Of a stretch of DNA of 64,000 nucleotides, positions 42,546 to 52,040 are shown piece by piece. Position numbers and translations under genes: made by a program. The stretch covers positions 2,092,581-2,156,580 of the forward strand of contig NZ_CP041345.1 of the NCBI RefSeq assembly GCF_013265555.1, written 5' to 3'. Origin of the DNA: Tenuifilum thalassicum (lineage in GTDB: Bacteria; Bacteroidota; Bacteroidia; Bacteroidales; Tenuifilaceae). The notes under the pieces are model-generated. The model was not told the DNA's origin, searched no databases, and was given only the letters and a program-made list of their open reading frames with translations. Each line of letters opens with the position of its first letter. Within the stretch, counting starts at the first letter, position 1.

Positions 42546-44528
42546 ATGTCGCACGAACCAGTAGAAAAAATCAAAGGTCTTCCGGAGAATGCGTATACCG
42601 AACTTCGAGAAGGCGAGGAGTATCAACCAGTAATGTCCCCGAACAAATCGGTTCCTGAGGTTACAACATGGAGTGTAGTTTGGGGATTAGTCATGGCCAT
42701 TATCTTTTCGGCAGCAGCTGCATATTTGGGGCTTAAGATTGGTCAGGTATTTGAAGCAGCCATACCAATTGCTATTATTGCAGTAGGTCTGTCGACTTTA
42801 GCAAAAAGGAAAGGTGCTTTGGGGGAAAACGTAATTATCCAGTCGATAGGCGCAAGTTCCGGTGTGATAGTTGCCGGAGCAATCTTTACATTACCTGCGC
42901 TTTACATTCTTAATCTTGAGGCAGAGTTCTATCAGGTATTTCTTTCATCTCTATTCGGAGGAATCTTAGGTATTCTCTTTCTAATTCCCTTTCGAAAGTA
43001 TTTTGTAGCCGATATGCATGGAAAGTTTCCATTCCCCGAGGCTACGGCAACAACCGAGGTCCTAATCTCTGGCGAAAAGGGTGGAAAACAAGCCCGTTTA
43101 TTAGTAATAAGTGGGCTAATTGGTGGCATTTACGATTTTATCATAGCCACATTTGGATGGTGGAGCGAAGTGGTAACCACTCGTGTAATACATACAGGCG
43201 AGGTGCTAGCCGATAAGGCAAAAATGGTTTTCAAGCTGAATGTCGGTGCAGCAGTAATGGGTATTGGCTATATTATTGGGCTGAAATACACTGCCATTAT
43301 CACAGCCGGTTCATTTGTTGGCTGGTTTGTAATCATTCCGATAATAAACTATTTTGCACCAGGATTGACCGAAGCCGTAGGTAGTAATATTAGCCTCACA
43401 GTTGGGCAGATGAGTCCTGAGCAAATCTTCAGCAGCTATGTCCGTCCGATAGGCATAGGCGGTATTGCTATGGCTGGTATTATTGGAATTATTCGTTCAA
43501 GCAGCATTATTAAGAAAGCATTTGGACTGGCTGCATCGGAGCTAACCGGGAAAAACAAATCGCTGCCAAAGGAAGAGCTAAGAACGCGTCGGGATCTGCC
43601 AATGGCAATTATTGCAGGTGGAATTTTAATTACAACAATACTCCTTTTTGTATTTTTCCATTTCGGCGTAGTTCATAACCTGGGTCATGCGTTAATTGCT
43701 CTAGGCATTGTAATGGTGATTGCATTCCTTTTCACAACAGTTGCTGCAAATGCTATTGCAATTGTAGGGACAAACCCAGTATCGGGGATGACCCTAATGA
43801 CCCTAATCATAACCTCACTTGTTATGGCATCGGCTGGATTATCGGGCACTTCGGGTATGGTAGCTGCTCTTATAATTGGTGGTGTGGTTTGTACTGCGCT
43901 TTCCATGGCTGGTGGTTTTATTACCGACCTGAAAATCGGATACTGGCTTGGCTCATCCCCTTACAAACAGCAAACATGGAAGTTTTTAGGAACATTCGTT
44001 TCGGCTGCAACGGTTGGTGGAGTTATAATCCTACTTAACAAAACTTATGGCTTTACCGGCGATGGAGCATTAGTGGCACCTCAAGCAAATGCCATGGCTG
44101 CTGTAATTGAACCAATGATGAGCGGTAAACCTGCGCCTTGGGCTTTATATGCAGCAGGAGCGTTTTTATCGTTAATACTAACAATGATAAATGTGCCTGC
44201 CCTTGCATTTGCACTAGGAATGTTTATCCCATTAGAACTTAACACCCCACTTCTTGTTGGTGGTATTATTGCTCATATCGTTTCAACTCGCTCAAAGGAT
44301 GAAGCGCTAAACAGAGCACGTAAAGAACGCGGGACACTAATTGCTTCGGGATTCATTGCAGGTGGTGCACTTATGGGAGTAATTAGCGCCTTACTTAAAT
44401 TTGGCGGTATCAACTATGTTAATAACGAATGGTTTGAATCGCACCCCGCAGAGATCCTAGGCTTTGTTATGTTCCTAATCCTTTGTGGATACCTTATTTG
44501 GGACAGCATGAGAGCGGAGAAAGAGTAA
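42546..44528 (+). CDS. OPT family oligopeptide transporter
   Basis: This 660-residue inner-membrane protein has about 15-16 hydrophobic helices. Family marks are VWGLVMAIIFSAAAAYLGLK, GQVFEAAIPIAIIAVGLS, KFPFPEATATTEVLISGEKG and GGFITDLKIGYWLGSSPYKQ. OPT proteins import oligopeptides or metal-chelate complexes with protons. Peptide import fits the peptidase T gene downstream; the two are separated by the small four-helix-bundle cassette at 44539-45032. If that cassette is an insertion, OPT and pepT were once adjacent. Confidence 0.92.
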   Translation: MSHEPVEKIKGLPENAYTELREGEEYQPVMSPNKSVPEVTTWSVVWGLVMAIIFSAAAAYLGLKIGQVFEAAIPIAIIAVGLSTLAKRKGALGENVIIQSIGASSGVIVAGAIFTLPALYILNLEAEFYQVFLSSLFGGILGILFLIPFRKYFVADMHGKFPFPEATATTEVLISGEKGGKQARLLVISGLIGGIYDFIIATFGWWSEVVTTRVIHTGEVLADKAKMVFKLNVGAAVMGIGYIIGLKYTAIITAGSFVGWFVIIPIINYFAPGLTEAVGSNISLTVGQMSPEQIFSSYVRPIGIGGIAMAGIIGIIRSSSIIKKAFGLAASELTGKNKSLPKEELRTRRDLPMAIIAGGILITTILLFVFFHFGVVHNLGHALIALGIVMVIAFLFTTVAANAIAIVGTNPVSGMTLMTLIITSLVMASAGLSGTSGMVAALIIGGVVCTALSMAGGFITDLKIGYWLGSSPYKQQTWKFLGTFVSAATVGGVIILLNKTYGFTGDGALVAPQANAMAAVIEPMMSGKPAPWALYAAGAFLSLILTMINVPALAFALGMFIPLELNTPLLVGGIIAHIVSTRSKDEALNRARKERGTLIASGFIAGGALMGVISALLKFGGINYVNNEWFESHPAEILGFVMFLILCGYLIWDSMRAEKE

Positions 44529-44538
44529 GCAATGTTAT

Positions 44539-44580
44539 CAGTGTATAGTTTACAGTGTACAGTGTTCAGATTTCAGTTTA
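44539..44580 (+). repeat. Left heptamer array of four-helix-bundle cassette
   Basis: Six tandem 7-nt units in a row: CAGTGTA, TAGTTTA, CAGTGTA, CAGTGTT, CAGATTT, CAGTTTA. The consensus is CAGTKTA. The array begins ten bases after the OPT stop. Its first 24 bases match the right array (reversed) at 22 of 24 positions. Confidence 0.85.
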
Positions 44581-44616
44581 TTTATTAATTTAATTAAACA
44601 CTTCAATTTTATAAAG

Positions 44617-44985
44617 ATGTTAGATTTCAAAGAAATGAATATTTGGCACAAAGGTAGAGAATTAGCAAAAGAAATCTATCTTATAACAAAATCATTTCCA
44701 AATGAAGAATTATTTGGTCTAACTCTACAAATACGCAAAAGTGCAATTTCTGTAATTTCTAACATTTCAGAAGGGTTTGGTCGAGCTAACCCAAAAGAAA
44801 CAATACAGTTTCTTAACATATCTAAAGGCTCCCTATTTGAGTTAGAGGCCAAGCTAACCATTTCCTATGATCTAAACTACATTGATGAAAAAACATTTGG
44901 CAAAATCTCAAACTTAATTTTAGAATGCATTAAGTTAGTTCAAGGCTCTTCTAACTATTTCAAAAAGAAGTTGAAGAATATTTAA
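44617..44985 (+). CDS. Four helix bundle protein (IVP/S23 family)
   Basis: This 122-residue helical protein belongs to the four-helix-bundle family first seen encoded inside 23S rRNA intervening sequences. Family marks are MNIWHKGRELAKEIYLITKS-like N-terminus, FGLTLQIRKSAISVISNISEGFGR (shown in two parts: FGLTLQIRKSA, ISNISEGFGR), FLNISKGSLFELEAKLTIS and the C-terminal LVQGSSNYFKKKL. The function is unknown; related Avd proteins bind nucleic acid in diversity-generating retroelements, but no reverse transcriptase or variable repeat is here. The gene lies between two inward-facing heptamer arrays in a gap between OPT and pepT, so it looks like a self-contained insert. Confidence 0.92.
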   Translation: MLDFKEMNIWHKGRELAKEIYLITKSFPNEELFGLTLQIRKSAISVISNISEGFGRANPKETIQFLNISKGSLFELEAKLTISYDLNYIDEKTFGKISNLILECIKLVQGSSNYFKKKLKNI

Positions 44986-44997
44986 TTTACTTTTTAT

Positions 44998-45032
44998 TTT
45001 TCTGCACACTGTAAACTGTACACTGAACACTA
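44998..45032 (-). repeat. Right heptamer array of four-helix-bundle cassette
   Basis: Read on the minus strand, five tandem 7-nt units: TAGTGTT, CAGTGTA, CAGTTTA, CAGTGTG, CAGAAAA. It is the inverted partner of the left array: bases 45002-45025 pair with 44539-44562 at 22 of 24 positions. It ends 20 bases before the pepT ATG. Confidence 0.85.
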
Positions 45033-45052
45033 AAATTTAAATTGTAATAAAA

Positions 45053-46291
45053 ATGATAAACAAACAATCACTAATCGATCGCTTTATCAAGTATGTTAAA
45101 ATTGATACTCAAAGCGATGATACGGTAACCGACAGGTTCCCTAGTACAGAGAAACAGCTAACGCTATCGAAGTTGTTGGCCGAAGAGCTTAAAGAGCTTG
45201 GGGCTCAGGATGTGGAAGTTGACCAGTATGGCTATGTAATGGCAACAATTCCAGCTAATACCGACAAACAGGTTCCAACTATTGGGTTTCTAGCCCATGT
45301 GGACACAGCACCCGATATGCCAGGGAAGGATGTTAAACCACGCTTTGTTGAGAATTACGATGGCTCGGAAATTATACTTAACAAAGAGCTTGGCGTATCG
45401 CTTTCGCCAAAAGAGTTCCCCGAGCTTATGAGCTACGTTGGACAAACCCTTATTGTTACCGATGGAACGACCCTTTTGGGTGCCGACGACAAGGCCGGTG
45501 TGGCTGAAATAATGACCGCAGCTGAATACATGCTTAAAAACCCAGGCTTCAAACACGGTAAAATCAGAATTGGGTTTACGGTTGATGAAGAGGTGGGTCG
45601 CGGAGTAGACCATTTCGATGTAAAACGTTTTGATGCCGATTTTGGGTACACACTTGATGGCGGTGCTATTGGCGAACTTGAGTTTGAAAATTTCAATGCG
45701 GCAGGTGCTAAAATCACTATTCAAGGGCAAAACATCCACCCAGGTTATGCTAAGGATAAAATGGTAAACGCCATTCTTGTTGCGCAAGAGTTTAACAGCC
45801 TACTTCCAGCCCACGAACGCCCTGAACATACCCAAGGTTACGAGGGATTCTACCACCTCATTAAAATGGATGGTTCTGTTGAAAAAGCAACCTTCCAATA
45901 CATAATTCGCGACCACGACCGTAAAAAGTTTGAGTCACGGAAGTTATTCATGCAACGCATTGCTGATTACCTGAATGCAAAGTATGGTGAAGGAACAGTA
46001 ACCCTTGAGCTCAAAGACCAGTACTACAACATGCGCGAAAAGGTTGAGCCCGTTTATCATGTAGTTGCTACGGCTATTGATGCCATGGAGGCTGTAGGGG
46101 TTAAACCAAAAGTTAAACCAATCCGTGGCGGTACCGATGGTGCAAGGCTTTCATATATGGGACTACCCTGCCCCAACCTTTTTGCAGGTGGCGAAAATTT
46201 CCATGGTAAACATGAATATATACCTGTGGAAAGCATGATTAAAGCAACTGAAGTAATGCTTAAGATTATTGAATTGTATGCTTCTAAATAA
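45053..46291 (+). CDS. pepT: Peptidase T (tripeptide aminopeptidase)
   Basis: This 412-residue zinc M20B peptidase cuts the N-terminal residue from tripeptides in the cytosol. Zinc-site and catalytic motifs are [53 protein letters not shown], and [20 protein letters not shown], with the final [10 protein letters not shown]. Length matches PepT (about 408). The upstream OPT transporter may supply substrates. A perfect bidirectional terminator follows. Confidence 0.97.
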   Translation: MINKQSLIDRFIKYVKIDTQSDDTVTDRFPSTEKQLTLSKLLAEELKELGAQDVEVDQYGYVMATIPANTDKQVPTIGFLAHVDTAPDMPGKDVKPRFVENYDGSEIILNKELGVSLSPKEFPELMSYVGQTLIVTDGTTLLGADDKAGVAEIMTAAEYMLKNPGFKHGKIRIGFTVDEEVGRGVDHFDVKRFDADFGYTLDGGAIGELEFENFNAAGAKITIQGQNIHPGYAKDKMVNAILVAQEFNSLLPAHERPEHTQGYEGFYHLIKMDGSVEKATFQYIIRDHDRKKFESRKLFMQRIADYLNAKYGEGTVTLELKDQYYNMREKVEPVYHVVATAIDAMEAVGVKPKVKPIRGGTDGARLSYMGLPCPNLFAGGENFHGKHEYIPVESMIKATEVMLKIIELYASK

Positions 46292-46311
46292 AAGTTAACT
46301 ATTACTTTAAT

Positions 46312-46339
46312 AAAAACGAGGGCAATTGCCCTCGTTTTT
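46312..46339. terminator. Bidirectional terminator between pepT and SusC/D operon 1
   Basis: A perfect 28-bp palindrome, stem AAAAACGAGGGC/GCCCTCGTTTTT with an AATT loop, ends both pepT and the convergent lipoprotein gene (stop 46343). Confidence 0.92.
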
Positions 46340-46342
46340 ATT

Positions 46343-47221
46343 TTAACCGCCATTATAAGGCTCTAGGACTTCCCAGAATATCCTATTGCCACCTGGAGCT
46401 TCGTAATGGTAATAGAGATATATAAAATGAGTCAAAGGGTCGTAATGTGAATGTAGTAATAGATTTTCAGGATCCCCTTCTTTTACGATATAAGTAAACC
46501 CGACAACCTCAAAGTCAATTGAGTTATCTGCATTTATTGTTAAAATTATCTCCTCACCATAACTACCCCAAATAGCAAATTTTGTAGAACATGTTTCGCT
46601 GTTAATTGTTATTAATTCTTTTAGAACTTGTCCCTGGTAATATGGCTCATCAGGATAATGACCACCTGCAGTAGGGTGGAAATACTTAATATTTGATATG
46701 TAATAACCAGCATACGTATTTGCAACCAGAACGGTTGTGTTCAAATTGCTAGACACCTCTCTTCCATCGCTTAAAACTGATTTGTAGGTCAATATAAAGT
46801 AATCACCAACATCAGCGCTTGAGGGAGCAGAAGGGATAGTGTAATCCTCCATACTTAAACCTTGTATTAGCTGATCCCATGTGTAAGATGGGGAAAGCGA
46901 GATTGTATCACTTGCATTTGAACCGTTAACATCAATAGTGCTAAGTAACTCCTCGTTAGAATATTTTCCTGTAGATTTGTGGTAGAAGGTTTTATAAACC
47001 TTAACAACCTGAACAGCAGGGCCAGGATAAACTATCATATTCAACGAAATACCTTGGTCACTTGTTGGTAAATATTGCACTAAAGTGGAAGCGTCAATTA
47101 AACCTCCAGTTTTTACGTCGGCTGTCATTAGGTCGTCGTCCATCAAGCATGAACTTAATGAAAATGTAACCGTTAAAATAATTACGACGCTAAATATCTT
47201 TTTAAAATTCTTAATTTCCAT
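46343..47221 (-). CDS. SusC/D-linked lipoprotein (system 1)
   Basis: This 292-residue protein is the third gene of the first SusC/SusD unit. It has a lipobox ending S-L-S-S-C followed by LMDDD, an acidic run after Cys that fits the Bacteroidota lipoprotein export signal, so it is probably on the cell surface. The rest is beta-rich (AVQVVKVYKTFYHK, DYFILTYKSVLSDGREV, then IFWEVLEPYNGG at the end) and is not recognised. In this position such proteins often bind the substrate of the SusC/D pair. I use the ATG at 47219-47221, not the TTG two codons upstream. Confidence 0.75.
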   Translation of the reverse strand: MEIKNFKKIFSVVIILTVTFSLSSCLMDDDLMTADVKTGGLIDASTLVQYLPTSDQGISLNMIVYPGPAVQVVKVYKTFYHKSTGKYSNEELLSTIDVNGSNASDTISLSPSYTWDQLIQGLSMEDYTIPSAPSSADVGDYFILTYKSVLSDGREVSSNLNTTVLVANTYAGYYISNIKYFHPTAGGHYPDEPYYQGQVLKELITINSETCSTKFAIWGSYGEEIILTINADNSIDFEVVGFTYIVKEGDPENLLLHSHYDPLTHFIYLYYHYEAPGGNRIFWEVLEPYNGG

Positions 47222-47239
47222 AACCAATCAAATTAAACA

Positions 47240-48796
47240 TTAATTATCTGCAACATCCCACCAAACCCTTGTATTCAAATCATCTTCACCTTGTCGTGTT
47301 ATTGCTTCAGTAAGTTTTTTTCCATTGCGTGAATACTCATCCGAAGGGTAACGTAAACGTTGGGGAATTCTTCCATTATTCAATCCATCCTCGGCTGGTG
47401 TAAGCTGAGGGTAGCCGGTTCTTCGCCACTCAAACCAGGCCTGTAGCCCCTGGTCGAACATGGCAATCCATTTTTGGGTGTATATCTTTTCCAGGGCTTT
47501 AGTTGCATCCCAAGCGCCCCCATTTGCCATATAGTCATTATAGAAGTCGTCAACAGTGGTAGAAATGCCAATAAAATCGGAATAGTAATCGGGCACTTTA
47601 CTCACAATCTCGGAAGCGAACTGGTTATACGACTCTTTGATTCCCATTTCGTAATAGTCTTGAACTGTCTCTGTTCCTACGGTAAGCAACCCCCTATAAC
47701 TTGCCTCAGCCAACAAAAAGCATACCTCTGCTCTACTTATAAACATACCGGGAGCATCAGCCCTTCGGAAATACTCACCTAGTTTTGATGTTCTGGTAAT
47801 TCCATTACCCAAATAGGCAGCTGCTTTAGCAGAGGTTAACCCATTCGGTAGGCCAATCCAGTAACCACCCGCTTCAGGGGTTTCGGCATACACCACAATT
47901 CTCCAATCGGGATGGTCGTGATTATTTGGGTTATACATGGCATCAATCAATGTTTTGCTTACCCGATGGTCATCACGAGTCTTATAGGTTTCATTTAAAG
48001 GATGATTATTTGGATAAGAACCCAGAAAGATCAGTGCTGCATTTTCCGAATTTTTTGAAATCAACGGATTGGATGCTGCATCGGAAATCATGGAATTTAT
48101 TTCTTCTCTGATAAAATCATGATATTCGGATTGGTACGACATGCGCATAAGCAAACGCAGCCTTAATGAGTTGGCAAAGCGACGCCATTTATTTATATCA
48201 CCGTTAAATAGGATATCACCCTCGATAGGTGTGCCATCTTCTAATAAAATGCTGTTGGCATACTTTAGTTTATTTATCAGATCGATATAAACAAATTCCT
48301 GTTGATCGAACTTAGGCATCAAAATGCTATCTATCTTAAATGCCTCTTTGTAAGGTATATCACCGTACAAATCAGTCAAGACAGAGAATATGTATGATTT
48401 TAGCACCAATGCAACCCCTTGGTAGTTCTGATTTCCTAAATGCTCCCCCATTTCGTACAAACGTTGAGTTTCCATTCCTGGTCCCGCATACAGCCAATTC
48501 CATACAGAATTAATCACATCGTTTCGAGGCACATACCTGTCCTCATCGGTATATTGCACCTTTGCCATGTGTTGGACCCAGCAGGAGCCAATTTCATGAC
48601 CCAACCATACATCAAAAACCTGGTCAGCAATCCCCTCAATGGCATTAGCAAGTAACTTATCGGGGTACTCCTTAGTAATATCAATTGCATTGGGGTTTTT
48701 ATTGATCTCCTCAAAGTCTTTTGTGCAAGAATTTCCCAGTGTTACAACAAATGTCAATGCAATAAGGTATTTAAATTTAATCGATTTCATACTCAT
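47240..48796 (-). CDS. SusD/RagB-like lipoprotein (system 1)
   Basis: This surface lipoprotein of about 518 residues captures substrate for its SusC partner. The N-terminus MSMKSIKFKYLIALTFVVTL ends in lipobox G-N-S-C-T-K-D-F. Family signs are EEINKNPNAIDITKEYPDKL, SYIFSVLTDLYGDIPYKEAF, KWRRFANSLRLRLLMRMS, RAEVCFLLAEASYRG and the C-terminal QKWIAMFDQGLQAWFEWRRT, then RLRYPSDEYSRNGK. This is the SusD-like type 2 form. It starts seven bases after susC ends and precedes the lipoprotein gene. I use the ATG at 48794-48796; the ATG at 48790 is also possible. Confidence 0.92.
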   Translation of the reverse strand: MSMKSIKFKYLIALTFVVTLGNSCTKDFEEINKNPNAIDITKEYPDKLLANAIEGIADQVFDVWLGHEIGSCWVQHMAKVQYTDEDRYVPRNDVINSVWNWLYAGPGMETQRLYEMGEHLGNQNYQGVALVLKSYIFSVLTDLYGDIPYKEAFKIDSILMPKFDQQEFVYIDLINKLKYANSILLEDGTPIEGDILFNGDINKWRRFANSLRLRLLMRMSYQSEYHDFIREEINSMISDAASNPLISKNSENAALIFLGSYPNNHPLNETYKTRDDHRVSKTLIDAMYNPNNHDHPDWRIVVYAETPEAGGYWIGLPNGLTSAKAAAYLGNGITRTSKLGEYFRRADAPGMFISRAEVCFLLAEASYRGLLTVGTETVQDYYEMGIKESYNQFASEIVSKVPDYYSDFIGISTTVDDFYNDYMANGGAWDATKALEKIYTQKWIAMFDQGLQAWFEWRRTGYPQLTPAEDGLNNGRIPQRLRYPSDEYSRNGKKLTEAITRQGEDDLNTRVWWDVADN

Positions 48797-48802
48797 CAAC
48801 TA

Positions 48803-51800
48803 TTAAAACTTGAAACTAAAATTAACACCGATACTACGCGCAGTAGGATGCTGTCCGAACTCAATTCCTTGAACATTGCTGTTACTAAATGCTGTTTCAG
48901 GATCTATATGAGGTACCCTGGCATACAGCAAGGCAAGATTGCGTCCAACAATTGAGATTGAAACATCCCTGATGGAACTTTTTCCGATTTTTGGGAAGGT
49001 GTATCCAAGCCTCACCTCACGAAGTTTTATAAAACTTGCATCAAAGATACTTGAATAGGCGATATTGTTGTTATAGGCAGCCTTATTAAACTCCTCAGCC
49101 GAAACCACAACATCGTTTTCAACATAACGTCCCTGCCCATCGGGTTTAACACCAACGCCAACTATTCCCCCTTCACGTCCTATCAATGTTTCTTTCAATA
49201 CACCAGAATAGCGTCCCCAGGTAGTAGTCATCGAGTAAATTTCACCACCGTATCGCCCATCAACAAGAATGCTAAAATCAAGCCCTTTGTAACGGATTGA
49301 GTTTGAGACACCTGCCACCCAATCGGGGGTGTAGTTCCCGAGTCTAGTGAAGTTTCCTTGATAGGGCAAACCATCTACATAAATAATATTTCCATTCTCG
49401 TCACGGGCAAAGTCATACCCATAAAGTACTCCAAAGGGTTCTCCAGGTATAGCCAAAACGTCCAAGCTCCAATAGCTACCGATAACATACTGATCGAGGC
49501 CCTGGGCTAATTCTCTAACCTTATTCACATTCTTTGCAAAGTTTAGTCCAACTGTCCACTCAAAACCGGTTCTAGTTCGAACGGGTATGGCATTCAACAT
49601 AAGTTCTACACCTCTATTGTCAATCCGCCCCGCATTAATAATTTTCGAGGTGTAACCAGTTGTAGCGCTTACAGGTAAGCTGATGATCTGGTCAAAGGTG
49701 CTCTGTGAATAGTATGTTAGGTCAAGCGCCAGCCTATTCATAAAGAACCTGACATCCACCCCAATCTCAAGGGAGTTGGTTCTTTGAGGTTTTAATGATG
49801 GATTCGGCAGCTGGTTCGGTATGTATATTTGTGCTATTTTGGTTGATGCATTCCAACCGTTATTAAACCTATAAACAGGCTGTAGTTGGTACGGATCGGT
49901 ATCGGCACCAACCTGAGCCCAACCAACCCTTAACTTTGCAAAACTTAACGTTTTAGATTGCAAATCAAACAAATCAGTAAGAACAGCCGATAAGTTAAAT
50001 GATGGGTAAAAATATGAGTTATTTTCTGCTGGTAAAGTACTTGACCAATCGTTTCTTCCTGTAAAATCAAAGAATAAAGCATTTTTCCATGCTATCTGTC
50101 CATTATAATACAAACTATTAATTCTTTTCCGATACAGATAATTCATTGTTGTAACGGGTATTCTGGAATTTTCGAAGGTATAAACATCAGGCACACTAAG
50201 CTCTGTAGTATACGAGGAAAGTGTTTGGGTATACTGATCCATTCTGTTTCCTCCAAAATTCAAGCTAAACCCAAAGTCCTCACTAAAAGATTTGTTAATG
50301 GAGAACAAAAAGTCGGCATTAATCTCCCTGAAAGTTCGTTTTGACTGACCGAGATATCCGTATGGGTTCTCAATGTCGCCATAAGCGGAACGGGCGGAGT
50401 TAAGATTTGTATAATAATCAATTCCAACACCAGTCTTTAAACTAAACCAGTCGGTAAATTTTACTGTAGCCGATGTTTGGCCAATTAACCTATCCCTATC
50501 AATACCATTAAGATTTTCATATAGAGTAAAATACGGGTTATTATGGTAGCTGTAATTCCAATTTCGTTTGGATCCATCGGGGAAGGTGTACTGCTTTAAA
50601 TCGGCGACATCAACCTGACGACCAAACCATAAAAATTGTTGCATGACGTTTTGTCCACTATAACCATAGGCAGGGAGATTGTCGCTCTTGGTGTTTATGT
50701 AGTTACTGCTTAGCGATAAAGCCAAAAACTTGTAAGGAGACACTAAGGCATTCAGGTTTACACTATTTTTTCTCTGATCGGTATTAGGAATCATTCCCGT
50801 CTGGGAAGTATTAGTATATGAGAACCTCACAGAATAGTTATCCCCAGCACCTTCAATGGCTACATTATTTGTGAATGTTTTACCAATTTCAAAGAAATTT
50901 TTAATATTATTAGGATGAGATACCCAAGGAGTAGGCTGACGGACACCGTTTACAACAGGTGAGTTCCACTGAGGAATCATTAATCCTATATCGAGCGTTG
51001 GGCCCCAACTTTCGTCCACATTATCGTTAATTCCTCGTCCTTGCCCGTCGTAAAACTCAAACTGACCGCTTGTGCCCTGTCCATATTCGTTTTGAAAATC
51101 AGGCAATCTGAGCGGTGTATCAAAGGTGGTTGTTGAGTTGAAAGTTATACCAAAATGGTCGGTACTAGCTGAACGTGTTTTTATAATGATAACGCCATTT
51201 GCTGCGCGCGAACCATAAAGGGCAGCAGCATTAGGTCCTTTTAATACAGTTACACTTTCTATATCATTTGGATTAATATCGGCAATACCACTACCTCGGT
51301 TAACTCCCTCGTTGTAGGTTCCTCCAAAATTCCAGTTGTTCATTACCACTCCATCAACAACAAATAGTGGCTGGTTATCGCTGCTAAGTGAGTTTACACC
51401 ACGAAGCACGATTCGAGTAGAGGCCCCAACGGAACCAGAAGTTTTGGTAATTACGGCACCCGAAACACGACCCTGAAGCGAGTTAAGAATGTTTACCTCT
51501 GGTGTTTTAGCTATCTCCTCGCCTTTCACACTTTGGATAGCATAACCAGTTGCTTTCTCGGCTTTCATAATACCAAGAGCCGTAACGGTAACCTCTTTCA
51601 CCTCGATAGATTCCTCCACCATTTCTACATCAATCACCGTTCGGCCGGCAATCTCAACCTCAACGGTTTTATACCCGATATAGCTAAAGCGAAGTTTTTT
51701 AGCAATGGCTGGGACATCAATTTCGTATCGTCCCTCCATGTTTGTTACAGTACCTATTGTACTACCAACAACAACAACGGTTACCCCTTGAAGCGGCCAA

Positions 51801-51910
51801 GCTCCATCGGTTGAGGTAACCATCCCCGATATTCTCACAGTTTTTTGGGCATTTGAACTCAAAGAACACACAAACAAAAAAGCTGTGAGTAGCACACACA
51901 GTTTCCTCAT
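48803..51910 (-). CDS. SusC/RagA TonB-linked outer membrane protein (system 1)
   Basis: This 1035-residue porin-like receptor imports an unknown oligomer with TonB energy. It has a signal peptide (about 1-21, ending SNAQ), a CarboxypepD-like beta-sandwich (about 23-100, VRISGMVTSTDGAWPLQGVT), a SusC-type plug with the family signature ESVTVLKGPNAAALYGSRAA and NGVIIIKTRSA (about 220-245), and a long beta-barrel that ends SIGVNFSFKF with the terminal Phe. The plug begins EVTVTALGI. A full consensus promoter lies upstream. No glycoside hydrolase, sulfatase or regulator is next to it. Confidence 0.95.
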   Translation of the reverse strand: MRKLCVLLTAFLFVCSLSSNAQKTVRISGMVTSTDGAWPLQGVTVVVVGSTIGTVTNMEGRYEIDVPAIAKKLRFSYIGYKTVEVEIAGRTVIDVEMVEESIEVKEVTVTALGIMKAEKATGYAIQSVKGEEIAKTPEVNILNSLQGRVSGAVITKTSGSVGASTRIVLRGVNSLSSDNQPLFVVDGVVMNNWNFGGTYNEGVNRGSGIADINPNDIESVTVLKGPNAAALYGSRAANGVIIIKTRSASTDHFGITFNSTTTFDTPLRLPDFQNEYGQGTSGQFEFYDGQGRGINDNVDESWGPTLDIGLMIPQWNSPVVNGVRQPTPWVSHPNNIKNFFEIGKTFTNNVAIEGAGDNYSVRFSYTNTSQTGMIPNTDQRKNSVNLNALVSPYKFLALSLSSNYINTKSDNLPAYGYSGQNVMQQFLWFGRQVDVADLKQYTFPDGSKRNWNYSYHNNPYFTLYENLNGIDRDRLIGQTSATVKFTDWFSLKTGVGIDYYTNLNSARSAYGDIENPYGYLGQSKRTFREINADFLFSINKSFSEDFGFSLNFGGNRMDQYTQTLSSYTTELSVPDVYTFENSRIPVTTMNYLYRKRINSLYYNGQIAWKNALFFDFTGRNDWSSTLPAENNSYFYPSFNLSAVLTDLFDLQSKTLSFAKLRVGWAQVGADTDPYQLQPVYRFNNGWNASTKIAQIYIPNQLPNPSLKPQRTNSLEIGVDVRFFMNRLALDLTYYSQSTFDQIISLPVSATTGYTSKIINAGRIDNRGVELMLNAIPVRTRTGFEWTVGLNFAKNVNKVRELAQGLDQYVIGSYWSLDVLAIPGEPFGVLYGYDFARDENGNIIYVDGLPYQGNFTRLGNYTPDWVAGVSNSIRYKGLDFSILVDGRYGGEIYSMTTTWGRYSGVLKETLIGREGGIVGVGVKPDGQGRYVENDVVVSAEEFNKAAYNNNIAYSSIFDASFIKLREVRLGYTFPKIGKSSIRDVSISIVGRNLALLYARVPHIDPETAFSNSNVQGIEFGQHPTARSIGVNFSFKF

Positions 51911-51959
51911 AAATACAGATTAATAAATTGGTTTTGGTTTAGTTAATTAATTCACAAAC

Positions 51960-51991
51960 CAAATTTATGGCAAATAGGAATACGAGTCAAA
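51960..51991 (-). promoter_or_regulatory. Promoter for SusC/D system 1
   Basis: On the minus strand TTTG (51988-51991) is followed after 20 bases by TAAATTTG (51960-51967), an exact Bacteroidota consensus. It lies about 50 bases before the ATG at 51910. Confidence 0.75.
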
Positions 51992-52040
51992 TGTTTTTTT
52001 AACGCAGAAATAGAGGAAGCAAAAATAAAAACTTTGAATC

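Larger units (their letters stand above)
44539..45032 (+). mobile_element. Putative inverted-heptamer cassette carrying a four-helix-bundle gene
   Basis: The two arrays bound a 494-bp unit with only the four-helix-bundle gene inside. I see no transposase, no terminal dinucleotide signature and no clear target duplication (AATGTTAT on the left, AAATTTAA on the right). The call as a mobile unit is an inference from the symmetric ends and from the gene family's known mobility in rRNA intervening sequences. Confidence 0.5.

Noticed and set aside
44539-44580. CRISPR-like repeat
   Set aside because: The units are 7 nt and directly tandem with no spacers, and no cas gene is in the window.
44617-44985. 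Diversity-generating retroelement accessory gene (Avd)
   Set aside because: No reverse transcriptase, template repeat or variable repeat is nearby.
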